Translations under genes and position numbers: made by a program
Notes under the pieces: model-generated
Databases searched by the model: none
What the model was told of the DNA's origin: nothing
What the model saw: the letters and a program-made list of their open reading frames with translations, nothing else
Assembly (NCBI GenBank): GCA_005239165.1
Contig: RAPG01000010.1
Location: 169,123-233,122 of the forward strand
Length of the DNA: 64,000 nt
Origin: Allopusillimonas ginsengisoli
Lineage (GTDB): Bacteria > Pseudomonadota > Gammaproteobacteria > Burkholderiales > Burkholderiaceae_B
Direction of reading: 5' to 3'
Shown: positions 46,386-55,660 of the stretch, one piece after another
Layout of the letters: every line of letters begins with the position of its first letter
Numbering within the stretch: position 1 is the stretch's first letter

Positions 46386-47726
46386 TTAGTAACCCATCAG
46401 GCCCGGCAACCATAACGACAGCGACGGGAAAAAGGCGATGATGAAAATAGCTACCGCAAGCGCGAGCACAAACGGCATGATGCGGGAAACAATATCCTCG
46501 ACGCTGGCTCCGCCTACCCCCGATGCCACAAACAAATTCTCACCCAACGGCGGCGTCATAAAGCCCACGGACAGCGTGCAGATCAGGACAATACCTACAT
46601 GGGTAGGGTCAGCCCCCATCATGTACATGACAGGCAGCAGCACCGGCACCAGAATCATGATGGCTGCCAGGGTTTCCATAAACATGCCGACAAACAGGAG
46701 GAAAACAATCAATAAGGTCCAGATCAGATAAATATTACTGGTCAGTGCCAACAATGATTCGGCGATCTGGGCGGGTATGCGCTGCTCGACCAGCAGGCGT
46801 CCGAATACCGTCGCTGAAAAGAGAATCAGCAGCACACGCCCGGTAATCCAGGTTGTTGTGCGAAGCGAAGCCAGCAGGGCCTTGAACGTCAACTCACGAT
46901 GCAGAAAGATACCAACGAAAACCGTGTAGAAGATCGCGACAACCGCTGACTCAGTAGGCGTGAAAAAGCCCGCGTAAATACCACCCAGAATAATGATGGG
47001 CGCAAGAATAGACCACACACCCTTGCGCAGCGCCTGCGCCATTTCGGGCACCGACCATGACTCAGTCAGGCCCGCGTAATTGTTTTTGCGGGAGATGAAA
47101 TAATTCATGACCAGCAGTGAGCCGGCCATGAGCAGACCGGGTACCACGCCGGCAATGAACAGCTTGGAAATCGATACCGAACTGAACTGCCCAAACTTGC
47201 TGACGGCCTCGGAAGGAGGCTGCATGCCCAGCGCTGAAATCCCGAAGATCACCATGGGGATGGAAGGTGGAATGATAATGCCCAGCCCACCAGCCGAAGC
47301 GGTGATCGCAGAAGCGTATTTCACATCGTACTTGCGCTTCACCATGGCAGGTATCATCAACATACCTACAGCCGCCGTCGTGGCTGGCCCCGAACCCGAG
47401 ATGGCGCCAAAGAAAAGGCAGGCCAATACCGTGGCAACACCAAGGCCACCCGTGGTCGGCCCCGCTACGGTCTCGGCAAGGTCTACTAACCGTTTTGAAA
47501 TGCCGGCCGCCTCCATCAGCGCACCCGCCAGAACAAATGCCGGCAAAGCCATCAGCGGAAACTTCCCTACCGACGTAAATGCTATCTGAACAAAAGAAAT
47601 GGGGTCTTTTCCGAGTGCCAGAAAGGCCACCATGGCGGCACCGGCCAAAGACACTGTAATCGGTGCACCTATCAACAACAGCAGAAAAAATCCGCCAAAA
47701 AGAATACTAACTGTGTACTGTTCCAT
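46386..47726 (-). CDS. TRAP transporter large permease subunit (DctM/TauM-like)
   Basis: This 446-residue inner-membrane protein has about 12 hydrophobic helices and the DctM signature in GSGPATTAAVGMLMIPAMVKR and GLGIIIPPSIPMVIFGISA. It forms the sodium-coupled translocation channel of a tripartite ATP-independent periplasmic transporter. The gene order large permease, small permease and binding protein reads upstream on the minus strand. Its place in a cluster with TauXY genes suggests the TauKLM-type taurine uptake system known from Paracoccus and Rhodobacter, but other sulfonates or amines are possible. Confidence 0.92.
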   Translation of the reverse strand: MEQYTVSILFGGFFLLLLIGAPITVSLAGAAMVAFLALGKDPISFVQIAFTSVGKFPLMALPAFVLAGALMEAAGISKRLVDLAETVAGPTTGGLGVATVLACLFFGAISGSGPATTAAVGMLMIPAMVKRKYDVKYASAITASAGGLGIIIPPSIPMVIFGISALGMQPPSEAVSKFGQFSSVSISKLFIAGVVPGLLMAGSLLVMNYFISRKNNYAGLTESWSVPEMAQALRKGVWSILAPIIILGGIYAGFFTPTESAVVAIFYTVFVGIFLHRELTFKALLASLRTTTWITGRVLLILFSATVFGRLLVEQRIPAQIAESLLALTSNIYLIWTLLIVFLLFVGMFMETLAAIMILVPVLLPVMYMMGADPTHVGIVLICTLSVGFMTPPLGENLFVASGVGGASVEDIVSRIMPFVLALAVAIFIIAFFPSLSLWLPGLMGY

Positions 47727-47740
47727 GATATGTCTGCCCG

Positions 47741-48288
47741 TTATGCGACGTGTGGCTTGGCAACTGCTTTGAGAGCTTCCAGCTCTTCTGTTTCCGGATC
47801 GACCAGCTCAACATGCCTGAACAGTTTCAGATAGTTGTTCCAGAGAATGTGCACAGACATCAACACAAAGGCGACCGGTAAAATCATGTAGAAATATTTC
47901 ATCGGGACGCCGGTCGTCTGCGACTTCCAGAACAGATTCATGCGATTAAACACAAAGTCATAGCTGAGCCAGGTAAAGTACAGATTGAAAATTACCCATA
48001 GCAGGTCGGCAAAGGTCTCGCTCACTTTCTGGACAATTGGCGGAAAAACCTGAACTGGAAGGCAACCCGGTTATGCGCTGACATTTTCGCGGCCACCACC
48101 GCGCCCAGATAGGCAAACCATACAAACATGTAGGTGGCCAGCTCTTCACCCCAGGGGATGGTGTAGTAAAAGAATTGACGCGCAATAATCTGTACGAACA
48201 ACAGCGTAACGAAAACAGCCAACAGCAACTCGCAGACATGCTCTTCGATATGACTAAAAAAGTTCTTGATGGGTCCAGGTCCAGACAT
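47741..48288 (-). pseudogene. TRAP transporter small permease subunit (DctQ/TauL-like), broken by a 1-base frameshift
   Basis: Two frames form one DctQ-type protein of about 182 residues. The N-terminal part (from ATG 48288, with GGAGAG upstream) has helices HVCELLLAVFVTLLFVQIIA and PWGEELATYMFVWFAYLGAV, then stops at 48022. The C-terminal part resumes in another frame with VSETFADLLWVIFNLYFTW and a final helix FYMILPVAFVLMSVHILWN. Adding one base in the run of five A (plus strand 48044-48048) joins them as ...FRFFPPIVQKVSETF. The small subunit is essential in TRAP systems, so the transporter is inactive if the shift is real. A homopolymer sequencing error is the simpler reading. Confidence 0.8.
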
Positions 48289-48383
48289 GTCTCTCTCCGT
48301 ATTTTTTTGTGTTTGTGCCGCACAGATCAGTGAGAATAGCGAAGGGCGCATAAGCGCGCCCCCCGTTTCAACCGTGGGGCAGA

Positions 48384-49370
48384 TCAGCGCCCCAGCATGT
48401 TCAGCACATGATCAAGCTTTGCCTTGCCACCGATCTGGTCATAGAAAATAGGCCATACAGCTGTGGTTGCCGCTTCGATCCAAGGTTTTTCGTTGTCTGC
48501 AGGATCAACAATTTCCATGCCAAGATCAGTCAGTTCTTTTTTGATGCGGTCTTCGGTCTGGTTAAGCCACTCAAGACTATGCTCGCTGGCGGCCACGCCG
48601 GCTTCAAGCATGGCTTTCTGCGTTGCGGCATCTTGCGACTGAAATATTTGCTCGCTGACGATAATCGGCTCCAGCGAAAATATATAACGCAGGTTTGTGA
48701 TGTATTTCTGAACCTCATTGAACTTCATCGCCGACACGGTGATGTATGGGTTATCTTGCCCGTCGACCACTTTCTGCTGCAAGGCCGGAAAGGTTTCCGT
48801 CCAGGCCATCGGTGTGGGGTTGATACCCCAGGATTTGTACGATTCAATCATCACTTCATTTTTCGGCACGCGCACCTTTAGCTCTTTCAGGTCATCGAGC
48901 GTACGCACAGGACGCTTGGAGTTGGTCAGCACGCGAAAGCCTGAATAAGACCAGCCCAAAATGCGCACACCGGCATCCCTGATCGTATTTTCAGTCAGCT
49001 CCTTGCCGACTTCGCCCATAGTCAGCTTGTATGCCTCATCAGCACTCTGGATCACGTACGGCAGAGTCAGCACGGCGACCGTCGGTGAAAAAGGCGTGAT
49101 GTTGTTAATGGCCAGCACTGAAAAGTCCAGCAGCCCCATGGCTGCGTCATTGACCGTGGCCTGCTCGTCCCCCAACTGCCCGTTAGGAAAGAGTTCTACT
49201 TTGTGCTGCGTCTTTTCCTGCAGAACTTCTGCAAATTTGCTGGCCATTTCCCACTGGGTTCCGCCAGCGGCGTCGCCGACAGCGACCTTAAAGGTCGTAG
49301 CATGCGCCGCCGAGGCCATCACAGCGGCCGCAACAAAAATATTGGCAAGCAGTGTTGTTTTGAAAGTCAT
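48384..49370 (-). CDS. TRAP transporter substrate-binding protein (DctP/TauK-like)
   Basis: This 328-residue periplasmic binding protein has a signal peptide (about residues 1-25, ending AHA) and the DctP fold: VELFPNGQLGDEQATVNDAA, GWSYSGFRVLTNSKRPVRTL (with the conserved substrate-carboxylate-binding type Arg), LKVRVPKNEVMIESYKSWG and VDGQDNPYITVSAMKF. It delivers the substrate to the DctQM permease encoded downstream. Directly upstream lies tauY. The ligand is probably taurine or another small sulfonate given the neighbours, but this is inference. Confidence 0.9.
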   Translation of the reverse strand: MTFKTTLLANIFVAAAVMASAAHATTFKVAVGDAAGGTQWEMASKFAEVLQEKTQHKVELFPNGQLGDEQATVNDAAMGLLDFSVLAINNITPFSPTVAVLTLPYVIQSADEAYKLTMGEVGKELTENTIRDAGVRILGWSYSGFRVLTNSKRPVRTLDDLKELKVRVPKNEVMIESYKSWGINPTPMAWTETFPALQQKVVDGQDNPYITVSAMKFNEVQKYITNLRYIFSLEPIIVSEQIFQSQDAATQKAMLEAGVAASEHSLEWLNQTEDRIKKELTDLGMEIVDPADNEKPWIEAATTAVWPIFYDQIGGKAKLDHVLNMLGR

Positions 49371-49426
49371 GGTTGTCTCCGTTTTTTATAAAAAGTAAAA
49401 GCGTCTCTACGCTATCTAGCAAAATC

Positions 49427-50880
49427 TTATGCAGCTTCGTCCTTGAAGTGATACCAGCGATACAGCACGCGCTGACCCAGGCGTCGAAATGGAGCAAACG
49501 CTTCAGACACAACTTTTTCACGCAGGTTGGGGAAAGGCAGTCTGGACTTGAAAATAGGCAGATCCAGTTCACCGCCTTTGCCAGCTATCAATTGCGCCAG
49601 TCGTTTACCAGCCTGCGCTGAGTACATGACGCCGTTGCCGCCATAGCCCAGGGCGTAGTAAATGGTTTGTGAGGGATCCGGCTGATAAATTCGCGGCATC
49701 ATGTCATGGCTCACATCCACCCATCCCCACCACGAGTAGTCGATCTCTATACCTTTGAGCGAAGGGAACTTGCGGTGCATGTCAGCTATCAGCAACTGCT
49801 CATATTTTTTTCTGGCGCATCCCGTCCGGTGATCGCACTGCGGCTACCTATCTGCACCCGGTTATCTGGCATCAGACGATAGTAATGGCGCAACACACGC
49901 GTATCCGTTGCAAACTGGGTGCTGTGAAAGCCCGCCTCTTCGACTTCGGCCTGAGTAAGCGGGCGCGTCACGATTGAGTTAGACAAAATAGGCAGAATGC
50001 GATTTTTCACTTCACGGTGCAGACCATTCGAGGTGTACCCACCGGTGGCCACACCCACGGCGCGTGCACGCACGGTACCGCCCGGGGTCTTCAGATAATG
50101 AAAGCCGCCTCGCGTTTCCCACCCTTGCACCGGGCTGGAGGGATGCACCCTGGCGCCCAGCGCGCGCGCCTTTTTCAGATACCCGAATGCGAGCTTGCCG
50201 GCATGAATACCTATACCTTCAGACTCCTGCATGGCGCCGCAGGCTTCGTGGTCATTAATCCATTTTGAACGCACCGTTTGTGCATCCATCATCTTCACAT
50301 CGTAGTTAAAGGTATCGCGCAGCAGCCTGGCTTCTTTTTCAAGCACGGGCATGATGCGGTCGCGGTGCGCGATGTAAAGATGTCCGCCAGGCTGCGCTTC
50401 GCACTCGATGTCACTGATCAGAGACTTGAAAGTCTCCATGCCGTCAACGCATTCTTGATGCATCTTGAGAGCGACGTCCAGCCCCCAGCGCTCTATCCAC
50501 TGCGAGCGTTTCAGACGACCGGACGCGCACTGCGCCTGGCCACCGTTGCGTGTGCTGCATCCCCACGCCGAACGGTTGGCCTCAAGAACTGTCGCTTTGA
50601 TGCCGTGCTCCTGCGCGAGAAAGATGGCAGCAGTCAGACCGGTGTAGCCTGATCCGATAATGGCCACGTCAACTTCTATGTCATGCTCGATCGGACCGTC
50701 GTCGCCGGGAGGTTCACCCGCTGTACCAATCCAGTATGTCGCTGCGTAGTCACGGCCTGTACCAGGTGAAGCGTCTACCAGTGGATCATACTGAGGGTCA
50801 TACGGCCCTTGTGCCTCTGTGGCGCGGCCAGTATCGATGCTATTAAGAGTAGGTTGTGTGTCCATGGTGCCATCTCGCAT
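49427..50880 (-). pseudogene. tauY: FAD-dependent oxidoreductase, probable taurine dehydrogenase large subunit, 1-base frameshift
   Basis: Two frames make one DAO-family flavoprotein of about 484 residues. The FAD-binding start is VDVAIIGSGYTGLTAAIFLA, followed by WGCSTRNGGQAQCASGRL. The first frame ends at 49789, and the second, from RDAPEKK onward, contains SWWGWVDVSHDMMPRIYQ and LGYGGNGVMYSAQAGKRLAQ, the C-terminal FAD segment. Restoring one base in the run of seven T on the plus strand (49805-49811) rejoins them. With the small NTF2-like gene 21 bases upstream and xsc nearby, TauY is the best assignment: oxidation of taurine to sulfoacetaldehyde and ammonia with a cytochrome acceptor. Other amines, as in PuuB-like oxidases, are possible. 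An alternative start is ATG 50865. Confidence 0.72.
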
Positions 50881-50901
50881 TTAGGAAATCGCCGTGGTGT
50901 A

Positions 50902-51294
50902 TCAGGCCGCCGTTGCGGGCTGAACAGGGCGATTCTTGCGAAACGCGTTCTTTACTGCGATCTTGCCGTCACGGAAGGTGAACACATCCACCATGCGGGC
51001 TTCGATGCGCGTACCGTCGGCGTTAGTGCCGCTGAATGTGCATTCAGATACGCCGCGATCGCCGGTCACAAAATGCGTGGCGTCTTTCCAGGCAGCATCC
51101 GGAATGGTCTGCCATGCCATCTCAAAACCCTTGCGTACTTCGTCGGTTCCTTTGAAGGTAGAACCCAGAACACCGGGACCAGCCACTGTGTAAAACACGC
51201 AGTCGTCGGTAACCATGCTCATCAATGCATCAATGTCGTGACGGTTCCATGCATCGCCAAAAGCTTCCAGTAGCTGGACTGTGACCTGACTCAT
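50902..51294 (-). CDS. tauX: NTF2/SnoaL-like protein, probable taurine dehydrogenase small subunit
   Basis: This ~130-residue cytoplasmic protein has the NTF2-like cone fold: LLEAFGDAWNRHDIDALMSM, DDCVFYTVAGPGVLGSTFKG and the end MVDVFTFRDGKIAVKNAF. It has no export signal. Small proteins of this type are encoded directly before the flavoprotein of TauXY. Coupled with the FAD oxidoreductase 21 bases downstream and the MocR-type regulator upstream, TauX is likely. ATG 51294 with GAGGGAG upstream is preferred; the frame from 51402 adds 36 residues that overlap the promoter palindrome. Without the neighbours only the fold would be called. Confidence 0.65.
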   Translation of the reverse strand: MSQVTVQLLEAFGDAWNRHDIDALMSMVTDDCVFYTVAGPGVLGSTFKGTDEVRKGFEMAWQTIPDAAWKDATHFVTGDRGVSECTFSGTNADGTRIEARMVDVFTFRDGKIAVKNAFRKNRPVQPATAA

Positions 51295-51329
51295 TTTGTG
51301 TCTCCCTCTTTGAACAGATTTTTTAAGAA

Positions 51330-51344
51330 CAACCTTCAAGGTTG
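51330..51344. promoter_or_regulatory. 15 bp palindrome upstream of tauX, putative operator
   Basis: CAACCTTCAAGGTTG is symmetric (7 bp arms around one C) and lies 36 bases before the tauX ATG, inside the 150 bp gap behind the MocR-type regulator gene. A minus-strand TTGACC near 51390 may be part of the promoter. GGGCCA and TGGCCC arms (about 51389-51417) form a second dyad. The MocR-type protein is the obvious candidate binder. Confidence 0.4.
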
Positions 51345-51444
51345 AACTGTTGAGTCTGTAAGATAAGAGATTGCGGTCAAGGACCATAGGGCCAGTTGAC
51401 ACCTTTCTATTGGCCCAGCCTGTGCCAGCGGGTGCTCGGCAAAT

Positions 51445-52950
51445 TCATGCAGGCCGCTGGTTGTTCATGGCAACGCCCAAAAGGCGTATACCTTCGTCGA
51501 TGCACGCTGCATCAATCGACGAATAGCCCAGTCGAAAGCAGTTACGGGGTTTTCCCGGGTCGCGGAAGAAAATGTCGCCAGGCTCGATGAGCACACCCAG
51601 CTTTTCTGCATCTGCGGCCAGACGCGTAACGTCCAGCCATGCGGGTCCTTCGATCCAGCACGACGAGCCTCCAGAGATCGGTACATGCCGTACCTCCGGC
51701 ATATGTGTCTCCAGAGCGGCCATCAGCGTATCAGCGCGCTGATGACTCACTGTCGTAAGCCGGCGCAACAATGAATCGTAATAGCCCAGAGACAAAAACA
51801 GCGCAAAGGCTCGCTGTACGAATGCATTGGGATGGCGGATGTTAAGGCGTCGCACCATGCGCAACTCATGAATGAGTTCGCGCGGTGCCACCACAAAGCC
51901 CAGGCGCATGCCCGGAGCCATTGTTTTCGAAAGACTGCCTATGTATATGACGCGCCCGCTTCGATCAATACTTTTAAGAGGGGGAAGAGGTTCTCCATGA
52001 AAGCTGGTCTGGCTTTCATAGTCATCTTCGATAAGAACGAAATCAGAACGCTCAGCCTGCTCGAGCAGGATTTCGCGCCGCGCCATCGACATAGTGACCG
52101 TCGTCGGGCATTGATGGCTGGGCGTGGTGTAGACATACTCGCAGTTGCCCAGCGCCGGCGTTATCATGAGACCTTCTTCATCAATCGGCAAACTCAATAT
52201 GCGATTTGAGCGTGTGCTGAATATATTGCGTGCATCAGGGTAGCCGGGGTCTTCGATGCCTATGGGGGTGTCTTGCCCGATCAGCAGATCAGACAGCATA
52301 TACAGCGCATGCTGCGCACCCACGGTAATAATGATTTCATCATCAGCCGCCCATACTCCGCGCCGGGGCAACAGGCGCGTGCGGATCTGCTGCAGCAGTG
52401 ACTCATCATCGCGCAGAATCATGTCTTGCGCCCACTCACGAACCTCCATGCTGCCTAATGTGCGCAAACAGCACTCTCGCCACTCGGCAACCGGAAACAG
52501 GTTGGCGTCGAACTGGCCATACAGAAAGGGGTATGGATACGACTGCCAGTCTGCCCGCTTGCCGATATTTCGCTGACCTGAAGGCAAGTAGCGGAAACGT
52601 GACCGCCATTGAGGCTGACTGCCCTGAATAATGTCAGGAGCCTGCTGGCTCGGGGGTGTTGCCACACGCCCTTCCAGAATATTCGGGTTGACGAAAAACC
52701 CCTGGCGCTCGCGTGAAATCAGGTACCCTGCATCCACTAGATGCTGGTAGGCGATAACAACGGTATTGCGCGATACCCGCAATATGGTGGCCATATCGCG
52801 ACAAGATGGAAGAGGCACATCGACCGGCACATGGCGGTCCAGAACGGCAGACACCAGCATCTGACGGATCTGCCCCTGCAGACTCAGACCGGTTGCTTCC
52901 CATCGCTGAAAAAGCTGCATCCACATGGCAGGCGAACGGGGTTTAATCAT
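51445..52950 (-). CDS. MocR-type (GntR/aminotransferase) transcriptional regulator, TauR-like
   Basis: This 501-residue regulator joins an N-terminal winged helix (about residues 1-80, with CRDMATILRVSRNTVVIAYQ) to a class I aminotransferase-like domain. The PLP lysine lies in YIGSLSKTMAPGMRLGF (about residue 340), and the Asp of the cofactor site is in VLIEDDYES. It should bind PLP. TauR of Rhodobacter and relatives is a MocR protein that activates taurine genes, and this gene precedes tauX-tauY-TRAP on the same strand, so it probably controls that operon. It is divergent from the IclR gene. It has a regulator's N-terminal domain, so it is not a taurine aminotransferase. Confidence 0.88.
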   Translation of the reverse strand: MIKPRSPAMWMQLFQRWEATGLSLQGQIRQMLVSAVLDRHVPVDVPLPSCRDMATILRVSRNTVVIAYQHLVDAGYLISRERQGFFVNPNILEGRVATPPSQQAPDIIQGSQPQWRSRFRYLPSGQRNIGKRADWQSYPYPFLYGQFDANLFPVAEWRECCLRTLGSMEVREWAQDMILRDDESLLQQIRTRLLPRRGVWAADDEIIITVGAQHALYMLSDLLIGQDTPIGIEDPGYPDARNIFSTRSNRILSLPIDEEGLMITPALGNCEYVYTTPSHQCPTTVTMSMARREILLEQAERSDFVLIEDDYESQTSFHGEPLPPLKSIDRSGRVIYIGSLSKTMAPGMRLGFVVAPRELIHELRMVRRLNIRHPNAFVQRAFALFLSLGYYDSLLRRLTTVSHQRADTLMAALETHMPEVRHVPISGGSSCWIEGPAWLDVTRLAADAEKLGVLIEPGDIFFRDPGKPRNCFRLGYSSIDAACIDEGIRLLGVAMNNQRPA

Positions 52951-53110
52951 GGCAAGCCTATTTTGAAAATATGACGGGTATAAGCAACCCGACTCGCTAC
53001 AATATGCCGCACTACAAAGCGTCGCCTGTCAATCAGCCCACCGACCACAACATCATAGGCGATTTGCGCCAACACACATAAAACGCATAAAATGATACAA
53101 ATAATATCAA

Positions 53111-53120
53111 ATTTCGAGAT
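53111..53120. promoter_or_regulatory. ATTTCGAGAT motif, first copy, in front of the IclR gene
   Basis: The decamer ATTTCGAGAT abuts the IclR ATG and recurs exactly at 56712-56721 in the cobS-like/xsc promoter region. It lies just after a TGATA-N7-TATCA dyad (53093-53109). Two copies near genes of one region suggest a shared operator; chance is not excluded for a 10-base match. Confidence 0.3.
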
Positions 53121-53942
53121 ATGAACCCAATGAAAGCCTCTAAGCCGGATCCACGATCGACAGAGGACGCGGCCGCAAATACCCCTGGCGATACGCCCAC
53201 CATGCGGCTTTTAGGCCTGCTTGAGTTTATTGCAGAACGCGACAGGCTATTTACCTTGCAAGATCTGGTGGAAGAAACCACATTACCCAAGCCTACTCTG
53301 CACCGCATGCTGCAACAACTAGAATCGAGCGGCATGCTGCAACGTGACACCAACGGGCGTCATTATGGTACCGGGTCACGCCTGCGCCGGCTGGCTGAAA
53401 ATGTACTGCTTAATGACAGCCATCATGGCGCTCGCCATGCCGTGTTGCGCACGCTTCTTGAAGAGGTCGGCGAAAATTGCAATATTACGGCCTTGTCTGG
53501 CGACGAAGTCCTGTACCTTGATCGTGTAGAAACCGCAGCGCCTCTGCGCTTTTACCTTCAGCCGGGCTCTCGCGTACCTGCCCACTGCTCGGCAAGCGGC
53601 AAGCTGTTTCTGGCACAACTGTCGGCGGCGCAACGCATGCGCTTGCTTGGTCACACCCCGCTTACACGTTATACAAAGAACACGCTGGTCGAGATCGACC
53701 AGCTCGAAATAGAAATCGAACGCGTACGCGCAAACGGTTACGCCTTCGATAATGAAGAGTTTCTGCCAGGGCTATTCTGCATCGCCGTGCTGGTGCCGCG
53801 CACAGAAGGCAAATCTAACATGGGGGTGGCCATACAGGCGCCCATCATGCGCATGACTCCCGACAAAGCGCTGCTATGCCTTCCCGCTCTGCAGCGCGCC
53901 GCCCAGACACTGGCTAACATTGAGGCCAGCGAATCAAACTAA
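53121..53942 (+). CDS. IclR family transcriptional regulator
   Basis: This 273-residue regulator has a winged helix at about residues 25-85 (LQDLVEETTLPKPTLHRMLQ) and an IclR effector domain (RVPAHCSASGKLFLA; FDNEEFLPGLFCIAVLVP). It is divergent from the MocR gene. Its 3' end overlaps the CobT-like gene by 4 bases on the opposite strand. Just before its start lie TGATA-N7-TATCA (53093-53109) and ATTTCGAGAT (53111-53120); the latter also occurs upstream of xsc, so one regulator may bind both places. IclR proteins usually sense small acids; a link to sulfoacetaldehyde or acetyl units is speculation. Confidence 0.9.
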   Translation: MNPMKASKPDPRSTEDAAANTPGDTPTMRLLGLLEFIAERDRLFTLQDLVEETTLPKPTLHRMLQQLESSGMLQRDTNGRHYGTGSRLRRLAENVLLNDSHHGARHAVLRTLLEEVGENCNITALSGDEVLYLDRVETAAPLRFYLQPGSRVPAHCSASGKLFLAQLSAAQRMRLLGHTPLTRYTKNTLVEIDQLEIEIERVRANGYAFDNEEFLPGLFCIAVLVPRTEGKSNMGVAIQAPIMRMTPDKALLCLPALQRAAQTLANIEASESN

Positions 53943-55660
53943 ACTGGCCGCCAGCGCGGATGCAGCATGCGAGCCACTTCATAGATCACTTCATTGTCCA
54001 GTCCATTGCTGATATTGACGGCCAGACATCGTCGGTAAAACGCGCTCAGATCCAGCCCCACACCAACTCCCAGCACCTCGATCCTGCCCTCTTGCTCCAG
54101 GTTCTGCACCGTCTGCCGCAGGTGGTTGTCTAGATAGAACTCATCATTGGCCACCGTGGTGGCGCCATCCATGGGGCAGCCATCAGAGATAACCATGAGT
54201 ACGCGTCGAGGCTCATCGCGTCCCCGCATGCGTTCAGCCGCCCATTGCACAGCCTCGCCGTCTATGCCTTCGCGAAACAGATCCGGCTTGAACAGGGCAG
54301 CAATGCCAGTGCGGCTTTGTCGCCAGCTCTGCCCCGCGCTCTTGAAAACCCGGTGGGTAATTTCATTGAGCCGACCCGGGGCCGGCGGACGCCCGCTTCG
54401 CAACCATTCTTTGTAGGCTCGCCCTCCATTCCAGCCTCCAGTCGTAAAGCCCAACACTTCGGTAACAACCCCCAATGAGTCAAGTGCTCGAACTAGCGTA
54501 TCAATGAGTACGGCAACTGGATGGATGTGTGCTTTCATGGAAGCCGAGCAGTCTATCAAAAGCGTCACCATGCATTGCGCATGCAGCACCGTGCGGTCAA
54601 GAGTAAAAAGCCTGCGCTCGGCCGGCGACGCAACCAGACTGGCGAGACGCCTGCCATCAATAAGGCCTTCCTCTTCACCATAGAGCCGCCCGTCGACACG
54701 AGGCGCCAGCAGAGATGCCGACAAAAGACGCAAGAGACGGGCGCGGCTATAGCCCTGCCCCACCACCAGACGATCAAGTTCATCGCGGTACTCACGCAGT
54801 AGCTCCAGGCGCACCTGGGTGTAGGCGTCCACTTCTACGTCAAACTGTGTCGTATAGACCCGGTAGATATTGTCTGATTCGCGGAACACCCTGCTCGCAC
54901 CACTGGGGGCCTGGGGCATGGTCTGAGGCTCTTCTTCTTCAAAATCGAGCAGTAACGAAAATCCGTTATTTGCGTTGCTTGCCTGCACCTGGTCATCGTC
55001 ACCCTCCGCCTTCCCGGCATCGTGCACCGACTGATACACAAGCTTTGCCAACTCAAGTGCATAAGGCGCATAGCCGGCCTGATCATGGCGGTGCCGCCGC
55101 AACCCGGCCAGAGCCCCCCCTATAACGGGAGCAATACCTGCCCGGGTAGCCTCAATAAAATCTTCGGCCTCCGGGAACACCGGTAATGCGTTCAGCCGTG
55201 ACCACACTATTTGCGCCACCGTAAACAGCAACAACCCCAGCGCCGAATCGGCAAGCCCCGATACATAAAACTCATGGGACCAGTCAAGAAAGCGACGACG
55301 CACATTAACGCCGGTGCCTGGCAAGCTGGAAGGCGCCAGCGCCTCAACGCGCAGCTGCTCCAGAAGATCAAACATCAGCCGCTGCACAGGCTCTTCAGGC
55401 TGCGTCTGCGCAAACAGTGCGGTGTCAGAATAAACAAGCCTCAATGCCAGTGCATCGTTAATGCCGCGCAACGTTGACAGGCTTCTTTGCTCAGGCTTTA
55501 CGCGCAAGTGCGGCGCACGCACCCGAACGGGTGCATTGTCCCGGTACAACATGCTATTGCGGTAATACAGCCCAGAATCTCCGGTAAGCGCGCGCGCACT
55601 GGCCACACAGAGCTCTTCAAGCTGCTGCTGTCGCCGTGACATGCGTACGGGATCGGTCAC
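53939..55660 (-). CDS. CobT-like VWA-domain protein
   Basis: This 573-residue protein resembles CobT, the large partner of the CobS ATPase in aerobic cobalt insertion. The N-terminal ~220 residues are CobT-like (EFYVSGLADSALGLLLFTVA), an acidic low-complexity stretch follows (about 225-255), and the C-terminal half is a von Willebrand A domain with an intact metal site: DCSASMKAH (about residue 366), the Thr in GFTTGGWNGG and the DGCPMDGATT segment. It overlaps the cobS-like gene by 4 bases, so the two are co-translated. No CobN subunit is encoded in the window. It may act with its ATPase as a chaperone or metal-insertion pair for another enzyme. The target is unknown. Confidence 0.85.
   Translation of the reverse strand: MTDPVRMSRRQQQLEELCVASARALTGDSGLYYRNSMLYRDNAPVRVRAPHLRVKPEQRSLSTLRGINDALALRLVYSDTALFAQTQPEEPVQRLMFDLLEQLRVEALAPSSLPGTGVNVRRRFLDWSHEFYVSGLADSALGLLLFTVAQIVWSRLNALPVFPEAEDFIEATRAGIAPVIGGALAGLRRHRHDQAGYAPYALELAKLVYQSVHDAGKAEGDDDQVQASNANNGFSLLLDFEEEEPQTMPQAPSGASRVFRESDNIYRVYTTQFDVEVDAYTQVRLELLREYRDELDRLVVGQGYSRARLLRLLSASLLAPRVDGRLYGEEEGLIDGRRLASLVASPAERRLFTLDRTVLHAQCMVTLLIDCSASMKAHIHPVAVLIDTLVRALDSLGVVTEVLGFTTGGWNGGRAYKEWLRSGRPPAPGRLNEITHRVFKSAGQSWRQSRTGIAALFKPDLFREGIDGEAVQWAAERMRGRDEPRRVLMVISDGCPMDGATTVANDEFYLDNHLRQTVQNLEQEGRIEVLGVGVGLDLSAFYRRCLAVNISNGLDNEVIYEVARMLHPRWRPV

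Noticed and set aside
48344..48380. Hairpin GGGCGC/GCGCCC between the TRAP binding protein and small subunit genes as a terminator
   Set aside because: Short stem and no T run on the minus strand; at most an attenuator.
51445..52950. Taurine-pyruvate aminotransferase (Tpa) instead of a regulator
   Set aside because: The protein has an N-terminal GntR winged helix and MocR architecture, whereas Tpa belongs to a different aminotransferase class.
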